Part shown: positions 11,816-22,371 of the stretch, piece by piece
Layout: every line of letters starts with the position of its first letter
Numbering within the stretch: the first letter of the stretch is position 1
From: Peronospora farinosa
Lineage: Eukaryota; Oomycota; Peronosporomycetes; Peronosporales; Peronosporaceae
NCBI GenBank assembly: GCA_947646735.1
Contig: CANTFK010000994.1
Location: 62,001 to 126,000, forward strand
DNA length: 64,000 nt
Direction: 5' to 3'
The notes under the pieces: generated by a model
Database searches by the model: none
The model's input: only the letters and a program-made list of their open reading frames with translations
Told to the model about the DNA's origin: nothing
Program-made: the position numbers and the translations under genes

Positions 11816-12763
11816 TTATATTAAGACTTTGATCGGATCTATTCTCTTTTCATCCCGCAGTCCTCCAACAGCGGAGGGATTCACGAGCAGGCATTTGAAC
11901 ACTCGTGACGGCTGAAGCTGACAACGTAAGAACACTCCAAATAGGCAGAAGAGATTCCACAAGCCCCCATCAGCAAGAATAACCCGCTCATATGCCTCCT
12001 GGACGGCATCAAAACCCACCCACTCCTTTCCATAGCCCTCGTGTACATGACCAAACACATGCAGTGCCGGCTGAACTCTCCACAGTTCCTTGAGCAAGCC
12101 GACACAGCCGATCTTGAGGATGTCGAGGTGTGCCCGCGGTGGGCCGTGGGTGACAAGGATATCAATGACGTCGGGCACCATATTGGACCACTGCGCCTCG
12201 CCCTCTGATCTTAGATACTGGAAAGCCCAATTACCGTGCCGGCAGGATTGTGGGCTTCCGTAGACGCGAAGTCGCCGGCCATTGCGACACTCTATTTCTG
12301 CGGTGGAATCCTGAAGATATTTCAAGTCTCCCCAGTCGAGTCCTGCGCGCTCCGCCATCGCGTCCTTCGCGTTCGATCTCCTGGGCCCATTATCCAAGGA
12401 CTGATCTAGCAACAGATCGTGGTTGCCCGCTATTACGATCTTGTGCCGGTGTGGTTGGCCCTTGAGCCAGTCAAGCGCGGCCTGCATCTCCTTAAAAGTG
12501 CCTGACTGTGTCAGGTCCCCCGCGTGAATGAGTATATCTCCATCAGGGAGCGCGGGCTGGCTGTTGTGGGTATCCGAGACGCAAACGACCGACACAGCGT
12601 CTGAAGGTGGTTGAGCAGACGCGGCACGGTCCAGCCACCTCTCGTAGATGATTCTTGATAAGAATACGTAGGGGTTGCGTCGCAAATGCTCCAGAATGCT
12701 TGGGCGCGGCCGTTGGAGGATCACGTCCAGCCCACCAGACTGTTGGCCAAACGTGGGAGTCAT
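11816..12763 (-). CDS. calcineurin-like metallophosphoesterase, fungal-type (MPPED/UPF0046-like)
   Basis: Intronless 315-residue protein with the full metallophosphoesterase motif set in order: CVSDTHN (DxH, about residue 61), HAGDLTQSG (GD), IAGNHDLLLD (GNHD), VTHGPPRAHLD (H) and FGHVHEGYG (GHxH). These bind a di-metal centre that hydrolyses phosphoesters; the natural substrate of this branch is not known to me. The N-terminal block (LDVILQRPRPS..FLSRIIYERWLD) and the C-terminal NPSAVGGLRDE ending are, from memory, typical of ascomycete homologues, and the length fits. The ATG at 12763 is the first in frame and precedes that block. The gene is undamaged although it lies between two decayed retroelements. 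The fungal origin is inference. Confidence 0.82.
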   Translation of the reverse strand: MTPTFGQQSGGLDVILQRPRPSILEHLRRNPYVFLSRIIYERWLDRAASAQPPSDAVSVVCVSDTHNSQPALPDGDILIHAGDLTQSGTFKEMQAALDWLKGQPHRHKIVIAGNHDLLLDQSLDNGPRRSNAKDAMAERAGLDWGDLKYLQDSTAEIECRNGRRLRVYGSPQSCRHGNWAFQYLRSEGEAQWSNMVPDVIDILVTHGPPRAHLDILKIGCVGLLKELWRVQPALHVFGHVHEGYGKEWVGFDAVQEAYERVILADGGLWNLFCLFGVFLRCQLQPSRVFKCLLVNPSAVGGLRDEKRIDPIKVLI

Positions 12764-13232
12764 TTGCGCATTCAGTGCGGCACCTTGGCTGCAGGCTCAA
12801 AAGGTCGCTAGAGTTGTTTCTAAAGAATCAGTTGAGACAAGCTTGACACAAAGATTCGATTTGTGACCAGGTAGCAAGCGGCGTCTTTCTATAGAAATCA
12901 CTATCTAGCAACATTGCAAAAGACAAAAAATTGGCGTGTCGGCGCTGAGACAAATTCATCAGTAAAGACAAGGCCTCCACCTGTATCGATACTATAATTA
13001 AGTATCTGGACATCCTGTAAATTCTATATTGTTCAACTGCAGCGCATTATTTTTCAGGCCCGAACAAAGTAATCTGCGCTGCATCGCCTCAATGATGCCA
13101 TCGTAAATTGAGATTGTAAACATGGAGCTATCTAGCTCTTGTGAATAGGAAGTCCAATCTAACTATTTGTCTGCTACTTAGATTCCTATGACAGATGCCA
13201 AAAATTTCTGCGCTATATAGTAGACGCCCTGC
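12764..13232. other. intergenic region of the island
   Basis: 470 bp between two minus-strand genes. It should hold the promoter of the metallophosphoesterase gene. No motif recognised. Confidence 0.5.
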
Positions 13233-13829
13233 TTAGACGAACAGAATGTACGGTGCTTCTGCGATGATATTCATATCCATAAATTTGTCACTCCTCGCAT
13301 CCTCCGCAGGCGCGTTGCCGTCGCAATCAGGGATCATTAACGTCTTCTTCAGCTTTGGTACATGCGAAACCCATTCCGGCTCCTTCTCAAGCACCACCGC
13401 CTTGCTTCTCAGCTCTGCCTCCGCAGCGTCACCCATAATTATTGCTGGACTGTCCCTTGGAAGTCCTCGTTCGATGAGCCGTTTGAATGCTTGGGCCATG
13501 TAGTATGGGAGCACAGCCAATACAGCATACCGTTCAGGATCGGGGTCCTCTGGGTCAGGAATCTTGTTGAGTGCCCACGACGGCTGATTGAAGAAGAACT
13601 CGACTTCAGCCCGTATTCCGGCGGTGTCGCCAACCACAAAGTACTCGCAAATGCGATAGAGTGATGCCAAGGGCGTCCTGCCTCTTGTCGATGGCTTTTG
13701 GTTTTGCAGCTCGGCGCGATGTTGTAATATCCAGGAAACAGTTGGCGGGCGTATGAACGGTGAGTCAGGGTCCTCAGACCGGGACGTCGCTGCTGGTGTT
13801 TTTGTAAAAAATGACCTTATTGCCTTCAT
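13233..13829 (-). CDS. conserved hypothetical protein, fungal-like
   Basis: Intronless 198-residue protein from the ATG at 13829. It has a basic N terminus (MKAIRSFFTKT), then a compact region with LASLYRICEYFVVGDTAGIR, a PDPEDPDPERYAVLAVLPYY segment and IERGLPRDSPAII. I see no catalytic motif, signal peptide or membrane segment. The wording of the sequence resembles uncharacterised ascomycete proteins I recall, but I cannot name a family. It lies 470 bp upstream of the metallophosphoesterase gene on the same strand. Both are intronless and intact, which suggests they arrived together. Confidence 0.65.
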   Translation of the reverse strand: MKAIRSFFTKTPAATSRSEDPDSPFIRPPTVSWILQHRAELQNQKPSTRGRTPLASLYRICEYFVVGDTAGIRAEVEFFFNQPSWALNKIPDPEDPDPERYAVLAVLPYYMAQAFKRLIERGLPRDSPAIIMGDAAEAELRSKAVVLEKEPEWVSHVPKLKKTLMIPDCDGNAPAEDARSDKFMDMNIIAEAPYILFV

Positions 13830-14183
13830 TATGAAATCTCTGATTTAGAAGGGTTAAAAACAAGATAAGCAAGAGTCCGTTTTCGGTTTCTGTTTCTGTT
13901 GAGCCCGTGTCGTTTAGTGAAAATTCCAAAGTGACGTTGTTAGATGTAGCATGTCGTTAGCCATGAAATTGCTGCGCATTCCATCACTCATTACCCACAT
14001 CTCCCCTCAATTTTTACTCCTACTCCCATAGCACCTACTCCTATAACGCCGACTCCCACAACACCCACTCCTACAACCACGACCATCACTTCCACGACAT
14101 AATTGTGGGAGTGGGTGTTGGGGTTGTAGGAATCTTTTGGAGCATGGAAGATCCTCCAAAGGGAATCCGGGATGGTCGGTAAT
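13830..14183. repeat. spacer with CTCC-ACAAC-rich imperfect tandem and inverted repeat
   Basis: Between 14020 and 14095 a degenerate ACTCCTACAACACCC-like unit recurs about six times. Bases 14105-14135 (GTGGGAGTGGGTGTTGGGG) are its approximate reverse complement, so the stretch can fold back. The 3' edge joins a truncated LTR. Confidence 0.6.
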
Positions 14184-14598
14184 AATCGAGAACGCTGTAC
14201 TAAGTACATAATGCACAGATATACGTCGTCCAATAGCAAAGTATGCATATTATAATTATTATTGTGGTAATTAATCTAGTGTAGGGTACTTAAAGTAGGA
14301 CTATTCATAAAATCTTAAAGCATAAATAAAATCAGTTCTCATTTTGAGTTTAAGATCGCAAGTCGTTGTGATTTGTTCTCTTGTGCACTTCGTGCGTTGG
14401 CTCTCTGAACCTTAAGCTTATTGCTTGTAGACTTAAGTCTTTCTCCTGGTTCCTTACAACAGGGTGGCTTTTAAGTCCTTTAATAAGTTTTTTTAGAACT
14501 AAGTGGCTTTTCGCCGTAAATTTATTTAGTTCTCTAGAACTAAGAGGCTTTCAGCCTAAAGTCTTCCTCTGGGTAAAGAGCTGTGTAGCTCCACTACA
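14184..14598 (+). repeat. E1 5' LTR (5'-truncated)
   Basis: Matches 37187-37543 and, inverted, 700-1160. The first ~170 bp expected from the 3' LTR, including TGTAACGGGG, are missing, so the left target duplication is lost. It ends CCACTACA. Confidence 0.82.
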
Positions 14599-14646
14599 AT
14601 TGGTGTCTATTCTACACCTAAGTCTTAAGACTGACTTTCTGTGAGG

Positions 14647-14670
14647 ATGGAGAGTCAAAATCACCGATTT
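14647..14670 (+). pseudogene. E1 gag, first codons
   Basis: ATG at 14647 followed by ESQNH, the same N terminus as the E0 gag (ENQNH). It is interrupted after about eight codons by a solo LTR, and gag resumes at 19647. Confidence 0.75.
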
Positions 14671-15266
14671 TGTAACAGGGCATCTAGTTGCACGTGAACA
14701 ATAAGTAATATACTTAATGTTTGGTCTAAAAGTATCCATGATTACTTTTGACCTGTCACTTGGGTGCGATACACAGATGTGATCCACCCTCGTGAATGTG
14801 ATATCCATTTATGGATTCACATGAGAAGGTATGACGCTAGTTGAAGTTAGGCATCGCGACGTCTCAGAAGGACGTCATTAGCGATCTTAAATCTACTTCT
14901 AAGCTCTTGCGTCAGGATACGCTTCTAAAGAGTCGCATACCCGATCTTTGTATATATAGCCAATCAGTAGTTAAGTATATATTTAGTTAAATTCTATTAA
15001 ATATAACTCAGTCTTGAATGTACAACATACTGCCTACTGCGCACGAGAATCTGAAAAAGCTTCTGCGCGACGTAAATAGGACACTTGTTAGTTGTTTGTT
15101 GCACTCTCGCTTAAGCGAGAGGCAACTGGTGGTACGACTGCTTAAGCAGTCAAACTACCACACAACCACCCTCGCACGCGAAGGTAAGACGGTCTAACCG
15201 CTCACTCGCTTGTGCTGAAGGTGTGTGCTAAGTAGCACGAGGCAACTTCGTAGAAGTGCCCGTCTA
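14671..15266 (+). repeat. solo LTR of the E6 type inserted in E1 gag
   Basis: Starts TGTAACAGGGC and matches the E6 5' LTR (10060-10664, inverse orientation) along its length. The final bases TCTACA continue at 19641-19646 because E3 inserted four bases into this end. No internal region of its own is present, and no perfect target duplication is visible (GATTT against TCGTT). Confidence 0.78.
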
Positions 15267-15483
15267 TGTGGTGAAGTGGTTTCCTAAATTGTGAAGAACC
15301 CAGGGGCCAGTTGGATTGAAGGGACAAGGGGCCGTGGACTATGGAGAAGGGACCACGCACCAGAGAGAACGGACCGGAGATAAAGGGAACCTCGGAGTGA
15401 AGCGACCGTTGGCTGAGAATTTGAAAGACAATCAATGGAGAGGTCATTACCAGGGTAACGTTTAACCGGTACCGAAGGGAGTC

Positions 15484-15856
15484 GACCATGGCCCTCATTG
15501 GTCGACCCGGTCCATCATTGGTCGAACAGGTCCCTCATCGGTAGACCTGGGTCCCTCATCGGTCGACCTCGGCCTCTCGTCGGTAGACCCAGTCCCTCAT
15601 CGGTCGACCCGGTCCCTCATTGGTCGACCCGGTCCCTCGTCGGTCGACCTGGTCCCTCATCGGTAGACCTGGGTCCCTCATTGGTCGACCCGGTTCTTCG
15701 TTGGTCGACCCGGGTCCCTCATTGGTCGATCCGGTACCTCGCTGGTAGACCTGGGTCCCTCATTGGTCGACCTGGGTCCCTCATTGGTCGACCCGGTCCC
15801 TCGCTGATAGACATGGGTTCCTCATTGGTCGACCTCGGCCCCTCGGGGTTCAGCCT
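15484..15856 (+). repeat. GTCGAC minisatellite, 20-21 bp unit, in E3 5' LTR
   Basis: About 18 tandem units of the form GGTCGACCCGGTCCCTCATT with variants such as GGTAGACCTGGGTCCCTCAT. Each unit carries a GTCGAC or GTAGAC core. Arrays of the same unit lie at 18050-18185, 18558-18805, 32180-32476, 32868-33115, 33641-33828 and 35772-36087. Confidence 0.92.
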
Positions 15857-16017
15857 CCTGACCAGTTAATACAAGGATCATACCAGTCGACGCAAGGAAT
15901 CAGAGCTCAGGAAAGGATAGAGTAAAGGAGTTAAAAGGATAGGACTATATTAAATACTACTCAATTTGCGATCTACTTGGCAAGTCTTCGTCGCGCTGTA
16001 AAGGAACTCTATTCTGG

Positions 16018-16079
16018 CCACACGCCTGTTCCGGGGAAGGGATATATTTGGCCCCCCCCCGTTGAAGACAGGCGTGTGG
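16018..16079. repeat. LTR stem-loop with TATATTT and poly-C
   Basis: Perfect 12-bp arms CCACACGCCTGT (16018-16029) and ACAGGCGTGTGG (16068-16079) enclose GGGATATATTTGG and a run of about 9 Cs. Similar modules lie near 18976-19040, 29842-29895, 31955-32010 and 35530-35590 with C/G runs of different length. Confidence 0.8.
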
Positions 16080-16686
16080 TCCGACACAAGTGCGAGTTGA
16101 ACCCCACGTGGCACGACTCCGTCACCCAAGAAGAACTTGCTCTAAGCTACTCACTGTTCCGGGAAGGGATATATTTGGACCCCCCCCCCCCCCCCCGTTG
16201 AAGACAGTTGTGTAGCGAAGTTCAAGTGCGAATAGAGCTCCAGGATATATTTGGCCTGTGAGCTCGTTCGAGTAGCAACACCCCCAAGACCCGCTATCGG
16301 AAGCGGTCTCCCTTACCTCACGGTCGGGGAACAAAGTAAAGGTCAGGTGGTTTATACCCCTGAAACAGAAGGAAAAGGCCAGGGACGACAAGAGCCCCTG
16401 AAGAATTTGGCTCTAAGTCCACTCTCGACAAGGTCGATCGAGTGGCCACCTACCGGCCCACCAAGTGAAGCATATCCACTCGAGGCCCCCCAGGTCTACC
16501 TCCCTCAAGGCAGACATCTACATCGTCACCAAGTCCTCCGAAGAGTGCAACCCGCCAGCCGACGGGTACACAAGGTGAGAGAAGGTTCATACACGGCATC
16601 GGGGTACCCCCTCCGACAGTCGGCAGTCCAGCACAGTGAGTGGTTTGGGGTCTCATCATACAATTTTGAGAACCCACTCCACCACA

Positions 16687-16704
16687 ATGGTGCGCGTGCC
16701 CGGA
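16687..16704 (+). other. E3 primer-binding site
   Basis: TGGTGCGCGTGCCCGG begins one base after the LTR end and is what a tRNA 3' end ending ..ACCA would pair with. The same site follows the 5' LTR of E5 on the other strand (34916-34933). The tRNA species was not identified. Confidence 0.65.
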
Positions 16705-17149
16705 TCTTTGGAAGACGCGGGATTTTACCGTGAGTCCCAAGACGATAAAGATGTTTAAGTCAAGAAGGAGCACAAGACCGAGAAGCCACTGGAAGACCGA
16801 TCGCCAGTGACTTAAGAAGAAAAAACAAAGGATCGAAGGACCTACCGGACCTTGGGAGGGGCCTGGTCAACATGGTCGAGGTTGAATTCATTGAAGATAA
16901 ACCTAAATACCCTCCCTATGTCCTTGTAGAGGACACCTTGGGTCATGACTCCTATCATGATCCAGAGGACCATTAGCCGACGGTGAAAACCGAGAGGCTA
17001 AGGTACCCGAAAAAAACAACAAAACAAGATCGCGCAGTCCAAGCCGACAAAGTTCTGGATGAAGGCGCCCGGAAACACGAAGTCGATAGGCCCCGAGAAG
17101 TCAGGACTGCCGTCATGGACAGACGCTGATGTCACAAAGGTCTACTGCC

Positions 17150-17883
17150 CACGCAAGCTAGAAGCATTCTTGAAGAGCGACCCCGTCGCGAAGAATCTCT
17201 AGATTCAGCTGCTTGGACAGCTCACTGGCTCGGTGCTGACCCTACCACGGCTGCAGGCCGTCACAGACGCGATCACTGCGCTGGTCACCCTTCTTCGAGA
17301 AGCGACCATGGCTGCAGGACGTTTTGATCCGGACGACCTGCTTTCCCTGGGATTCGACAGAGTCACAAACGACGTTAGAGAATATACAGAAACGTCTGTC
17401 GCCCCTCGTCAGTACCACGCCAGCAAAGGAACACCTACCTCTGACGACAAACACACGATCACGGCCCAGGGACAGCCAGATGACGATTCAAGACATCGCG
17501 ATCTACCCTCATATGTATGGAGCCGCTGTCCACCTAGGGGCGAAGCAATGTCCATCGCATCACCTGCCGAGACAGCAGCAGCTCCATGGTCACCAGGATC
17601 GTCCTCGACTGGGTTGGTCACTAGGATGCCCCTAGGCCCAACTGGGGCGGCGCTGCTCCAGGCCCGAGCGCGCAGCGCGGAGCAGGAGCCAAGTGGTCTT
17701 GAAACGGCGACGCGTGGCAAGAATGAAAATCATTCCGATTTTCAGCCAATGAGGAATCAGCAAGGAAAAAAGTTGGAATTTGCTCTGCCCCGTGACGAAG
17801 ATGCTGGGGGGAAAGGGCCTACCTACCCGGTAGGCGATCTGCAGACCCTCTTCGACGCAGCGATGGCAAGATTTTTGAATTAA
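17150..17883 (+). pseudogene. E3 gag N-terminal fragment
   Basis: Encodes the N-terminal part of Gag found also in E4 and E5 (KSDPVAKN, LTLPRLQAVTDAITALVTLLREA, FDPDDLLSLGFDRV) and continues through FQPMRNQQGKKLEFAL to DLQTLFDAAMARFLN, then a stop at 17881. The E4 copy carries on for another 430 codons here, so E3 is truncated before the zinc knuckles. Confidence 0.78.
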
Positions 17884-18049
17884 CGTCAAGTACCGCGGGC
17901 ACACCTAACGGGAGTGTAGCAGGAGAAAGACCAGGGGCGCGAAGCAGGAACAGCGAGCTCACGAAACGGTGACGCATGGACGACCAACAAAATTCCAAAT
18001 TTCTGATTGGTTGAATTTTCAGCCAATAGAAATCTCTTTGGATGGTTGG

Positions 18050-18185
18050 CTATGATCCCTCGCCGGTCGACCTCGACCCCTCGTCGGTAGACCCGGTCCC
18101 TCATCGGTAGACCTGGGTCCCTCTTCGGTCGACCTTGGCCCCTCGTCGGTAGACCCGGTCCCTCGTTGGTAGACCTGGGTCCTTC
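18050..18185 (+). repeat. GTCGAC minisatellite in E3 interior
   Basis: About six units of the same 20-21 bp repeat as in the LTR, located just before the region leading to the second LTR, so the repeat occurs both inside and outside LTRs. Confidence 0.9.
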
Positions 18186-18347
18186 AAGAATTCAGCTCAA
18201 TGTATCGAAGACTGAAACCAAGCTGGAGTGACCCAAGTTGGCCACGGACTACCTAAGAAAGAGCAAGCAGAAAACCCTACGTGATTGACGAGGGAACACA
18301 TGCGCGTGCTCAAGACGCTGTACGGCTGAGCAAGTGCAAGGGGCGGC

Positions 18348-19640
18348 TGTGGTGAAGTGGTTTATTAAATTGTGAAGAACCCAGGGGCCAGTTGGATTGA
18401 AGGGACAAGGGGCCGTGGACTATGGAGAAGGGACCACGCACCAGAGAGAACGGACCGGAGATAAAGGGAACCTCGGAGTGAAGCGACCGTTGGCTGAGAA
18501 CGTGAAAGACAAACAAAGGAGAGGTCATTACCAGGGTAACGTTTAACCGGTACCGAAGGGAGTCGACCATGGCCCTCATTGGTCGACCCGGTCCATCATT
18601 GGTCGAACAGGTCCCTCATCGGTAGACCTGGGTCCCTCATCGGTCGACCTCGGCTCTTCGTCGGTAGACCCGGTCCCTCATTGGGCGACCCGGTCCCTCA
18701 TCGGTAGACCTGGGTCCCTCATTGGTCGACCTGGTCCCTCATTGGTCGACCCGGTCCCTCATCGGTAGACCTGGGTCCCTCATCGGTCGACCTCGGCCCC
18801 TCGGGGTTCAGCCACTCCGGACCAGTTAATACAAGGATCAGACCAGTCGACGCAAGGAATCAGAGCTACAGGCAAGGATCGAGTAAAAGAGTTAAAAGGA
18901 TAGGACTATATCAATACTACTCAATTTGCGATGTACTTGGCAAGTCTTCGTCGCGCTGTAAAGGAACTCGAGTCTGGCCACACGCCTGTTCCGGGGAGGG
19001 ATATATTTGCCCCCCCCCCCCCCGTTGAAGACAGACGTGTGGTTGGACTCAAGTGCGAGCTAAACCCTACGTGGCACGACTCCGTCACCCAAGAAGAGCT
19101 TGCTCTAAGCTATATACTGTTCCGGGAAGGGATATATTCTGGCCCCCCCGTCGAAGACAGTTGTGTAGCGAAGTTCAAGTGCGAATAGAGCTCCAGGATA
19201 TATTTGGCCTGTGAGCTCGTTCGAGTAGCAACACCCCCCAAGACCCGCTATCGGAAGCGGTCTCCCTCACCTCAAGGTCCGGGAGCAACGTAAAGGTCAG
19301 GTGGTTAATACCCCTGAAACAGAAGGAAAAGGCCAGGGACGACAAGAGCCCCTGAAGAATTTGGCTCTAAGTCCACTCTCGACAAGGTCGATCGAGTGGC
19401 CACCTACTGGCCCACCGAGTGAAGCATATCCACTCGAGGCCCCCCAGGTCTACCTCCCTCAAGGCAGACATCTACATCGTCACCAAGTCCTCCGAAGAGT
19501 GCAACCCGCCAGCCGACGGGTACACAAGGTGAGAGAAGGTTCATACGCGGCATCGGGGTACCCCCTCCGACAGTCGGCAGTCCGGCACAGTGAGTGGTTT
19601 GGGGTCTCATCATACAATTTTGAGAACCCACTCCACCACA
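18348..19640 (+). repeat. E3 3' LTR
   Basis: 1,293 bp. Near identical to the 5' LTR except for a shorter minisatellite (18558-18805, about 12 units) and different poly-C lengths. This indicates a recent insertion with array-length change afterwards. Confidence 0.88.
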
Positions 19641-19646
19641 TCTACA

Positions 19647-20247
19647 TCGTTGAGGCGCAAGGACTCGCGCTAGATAAATTGTCTGCGCTTGTAGGGCCCG
19701 ATAAATCGAGGCCCTTTTGGACCAAGGCTTGGAGGTCTTCAATGCTCGCCTTAAGTCCTTTATGCGTTATGAGGAAACGCTTTTTGGGCAGGTCCATGAC
19801 CAGGAAGCGTCAGCTGCGCCTACACAGTACATCCCGGTACCTGTGCCCGATGCAGAGCCAAAGGCTCGCCCACTCGTTTTAAACGTGAAAACCTTTGAGA
19901 GGAAGGATGGAGAAAATCTTCTCCTCATGGATCCGAGAAATTGAAATGGCAATGGATGCCGCCATGCTTGTATCCGATAAGCAACGAGTTGGTTTGCCAT
20001 TTCTAAGCTCGGTGGAAGAGCTAGAGAGTGGGCTCTAACGAGCGATGTCTCTGTAAATGCTGCATTTCCCACATGGGAAATGCTTAAAAAGCAATTAATT
20101 TGCGTGTTTGCACCGCCTAATCAGGCTTATCGTGTGCACTCCCGCTTCTTAGCTACCCGACAGGGTAAGAAAGAATTGTCGGACTATGTCCAAGAGTTGA
20201 GAACTCTCATTGCTGCTATGCAGCAGGACCCTCTGGCAGAGGAAGTC
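19647..20247 (+). pseudogene. E1 gag, middle part
   Basis: Continuation of E1 gag: [18 protein letters not shown] is followed, across frameshifts, by [31 protein letters not shown] and [15 protein letters not shown]. It closely matches the E0 gag at 1-620 (opposite strand). E4 interrupts it after GGAAGTC and it resumes at 30380. Confidence 0.82.
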
Positions 20248-20334
20248 TGTGGTGAAGTGCTAATTTTGTGATGTGGAGGTCCCGGACTCCAGTTGGATTC
20301 AGAGTATAGGCCGTGGGTCAGGGACAGGGGACCA
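20248..20334 (+). repeat. E4 5' LTR remnant
   Basis: The first 87 bp match 29437-29523 with one mismatch in the CGGACTC(C/A)AGTTGG part. Sequence then switches to the ACGCAAGCTGAACGC leader found in E3 about 480 bp after its LTR. The missing middle includes most of the LTR and the primer site. Confidence 0.85.
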
Positions 20335-20336
20335 CC

Positions 20337-22371
20337 AACGCAAGCTGAACGCGTTCCTGGAGAGCGACCCCGTCGCGAAGATCCTGGAGATCCGGCAGCT
20401 GGGTCAACTCACTGGGCCGGTGTCGACCCTGCCACGGCTGCACTCCGTCACGGACGCGATCACAGCGCTGGTCACCATGCTTCGTGAAGCGAACATGGTC
20501 GCAGGTCGGCTCGACCCGGACGACCTGCTATCCCTGGGATTTGACAGAATCACAACAACGTTAGAGCACATGTACAAGCGTCTGTCGATCCTGGTGGGTA
20601 CCACTCCAGCAACGGAACGCCCACCTCTCGTGACACCTACACACATGCGGTCTAAGAACAGCCAGATGACGCTTCAAGACATCACGGTATATCCTCGCGT
20701 GTACGGAGCCGCCGGCCACCCAGGGGCGAATCAAGACCCATCTCAACACCGGATGCCAAGCGGCCAGAGGGAAGCAGCACCGTGGTCCCCAGGATCGTCC
20801 TCAACTGGGTCGGTCACTAGGATGCCCCTAGGCCCAACTGGGGCGGCGCTGCTCCAGGCCCGAGCGCGCAGCGCGGAGCAGGAGCCAAGTGGTCTTGAAA
20901 CGGCGACGCGTGCACGAATGAAAATCATTCCGATTTTCAGCCAATGAGGAATCAGCAAGGAAAAAAGTTGGAATTTGCTCTGCTCCGTGACGAAGATGCT
21001 GGGGGGAAAGGGCCTACCTACCCGGTAGGCGATCTGCAGACCCTCTTCGACGCGGCGATGGCAAGATTTTTGAATGAACGCCAAGTACCGCGGGCACACC
21101 CTAACGGGAATGTAGCAGGAGGAAGACCAGAGGCGCAAAGGACGACCGCTCACCATGACCAGCATCCAGGCATACAAATGCCAAAAGGTCACACAATGAC
21201 CGATGTCGACATGGAATCCGTCGGTTCCTGTGAGTTCGACCCAGACAACATGGATTTGAGGGGACCTCAGTCGATGATGGCGAACGCAGCGCTGGGACAG
21301 ATGCCAAATATGGTCCCTCGCATCAAACTATCGGCGACCTCGGACCTTAAAGAATTTCATGGAAGAGACCAAGACGAAGACAGAGCGCGCAGCTGGGTAT
21401 CGACGGTCAAGACAGAATTTATAAGAGACCAAGCACCAGATGACGAACGATGTCTCGTTTTTGGAGGATTGCTGACTGGACCGGCGCAGAATTGGTTTCG
21501 TCAACTGGTTCGCTCAGTCCGAGGAAACCGGAAGGACCTAATGCAAGAGTTCATGATTCGGTTCTGTGGCACGGGGGTACCTGTCGCACGTCAGTACTAC
21601 CATGCGAAGAAAAGGTCGGAAGAGACCCCGCTGGATTATCTGTACCGCCTGAATGTGCTTGGACTCAGGGCGAAGATGAAGATTAAGGATGGGTCGCCCA
21701 AGGTTCAGAAGGACCATGTCGATCACTACATTTTGACGGTGGACGACCCGGAGCTAGCGGACAAGTTGACTATGTTGCGTCTGGCGGATGTAGAAGAATT
21801 GGAGGAAGTATTGAAATCATGTCTGCGGACGAAGGCAAGACGAGGCAAGATGCTGTTTGGATCAAACAAGTTTCGTCAAAAGGCACCGGCACTACCCAAA
21901 AGGCCGAGAGATATGAATCGCCGCTCCATACATGCAGTACGGACGCCCCTGGAAGACTCGAGCTCTGAAGATTCCAGCCCAGACTCTTCGGAGAACGAAG
22001 GAGATTTAAGACGAGTCTACCTTATGGAAAAAGAAGCAGGAAGGGACCCAAGTGTGAGATTCTCAAAGAATCTACCGACTAGGGAGGCCGACCAACTTCT
22101 CCAGGCAGTAGACCAGCGACCCGGCCCATCATCAGCGACCCCAAATACGAGATGTGCATATTGCGGGTCCAAGAAACATGGAGATCGGAACTGTTGGAAA
22201 AGATTGACCTGCGACCGCTGTGGAAGGAAGGGTCATCCATCAGATCGCTGCCTGTTTGTATGCCGGGATTGTGGAGAGATTCACGAGATTGGGAAGTGCC
22301 AGATGGAGGAGTTCTATAATTTGTTCCGTCAATGGTACAACCCAGCCAAGCACGCAGGGATGTTCCCATAG
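20337..22371 (+). pseudogene. E4 gag with three zinc knuckles
   Basis: Capsid/nucleocapsid gene in two frames: 20337-20947 (N-terminal part, DPDDLLSLGFDRITTTLEHM) and 20944-22371. The junction is an ATGA overlap. The E3 copy has one more base at the matching place (TGGCAAGAATG against TGCACGAATG) and reads through, so the split is a one-base frameshift, not two genes. The second part has a capsid-like domain (GLLTGPAQNWFRQL, RQYYHAKKRSEETPLDYLYRLN) and knuckles CAYCGSKKHGDRNC, CDRCGRKGHPSDRC and CRDCGEIHEIGKC at 22153-22300. The last has one residue fewer than the standard spacing. Confidence 0.85.

Larger units (their letters stand above)
15267..16686 (+). repeat. E3 5' LTR
   Basis: 1,420 bp. 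Contains the GTCGAC minisatellite (15484-15856), two TATATTT-poly-C modules (about 16030-16070 and 16155-16200) and an open frame ending EN PLHH at its 3' end that is shared by every copy of this LTR. Confidence 0.88.
15267..19640 (+). mobile_element. E3, non-autonomous LTR retrotransposon
   Basis: Two LTRs (15267-16686 and 18348-19640) starting TGTGGTGAAG and ending CTCCACCACA flank a 1.66 kb interior. Target duplication TCTA at 15263-15266 and 19641-19644. The interior starts with primer site TGGTGCGCGTGCCCGG, holds only part of gag (17233-17883), a minisatellite block, and a purine-rich GCAAGGGGCGGC before the second LTR. There is no protease, polymerase or integrase, so it depends on a relative such as intact copies of the E4 type. 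Confidence 0.88.

Noticed and set aside
13233..13829. Secreted RxLR-type effector as an explanation for the small island protein
   Set aside because: No signal peptide and no RxLR or EER motif. No other RxLR candidate was noticed in the window.
15484..15856. CRISPR-like appearance of the GTCGAC array
   Set aside because: Units are directly adjacent without unique spacers, lie in LTRs and the genome is eukaryotic.
15498..15869. 123-codon frame of GRPGSLIGRPG repeats
   Set aside because: It is the translation of the 20-21 bp minisatellite. Unit lengths change frame and copy numbers vary, so it is not a gene.
16251..16733. Open frame ending NPLHH at the end of each E3/E4/E5 LTR (also 19301, 30040 and inverted at 31346, 34934)
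   Set aside because: Open in all five copies on both strands, but the copies are too similar for that to show selection, and there is no domain. Treated as part of the LTR.
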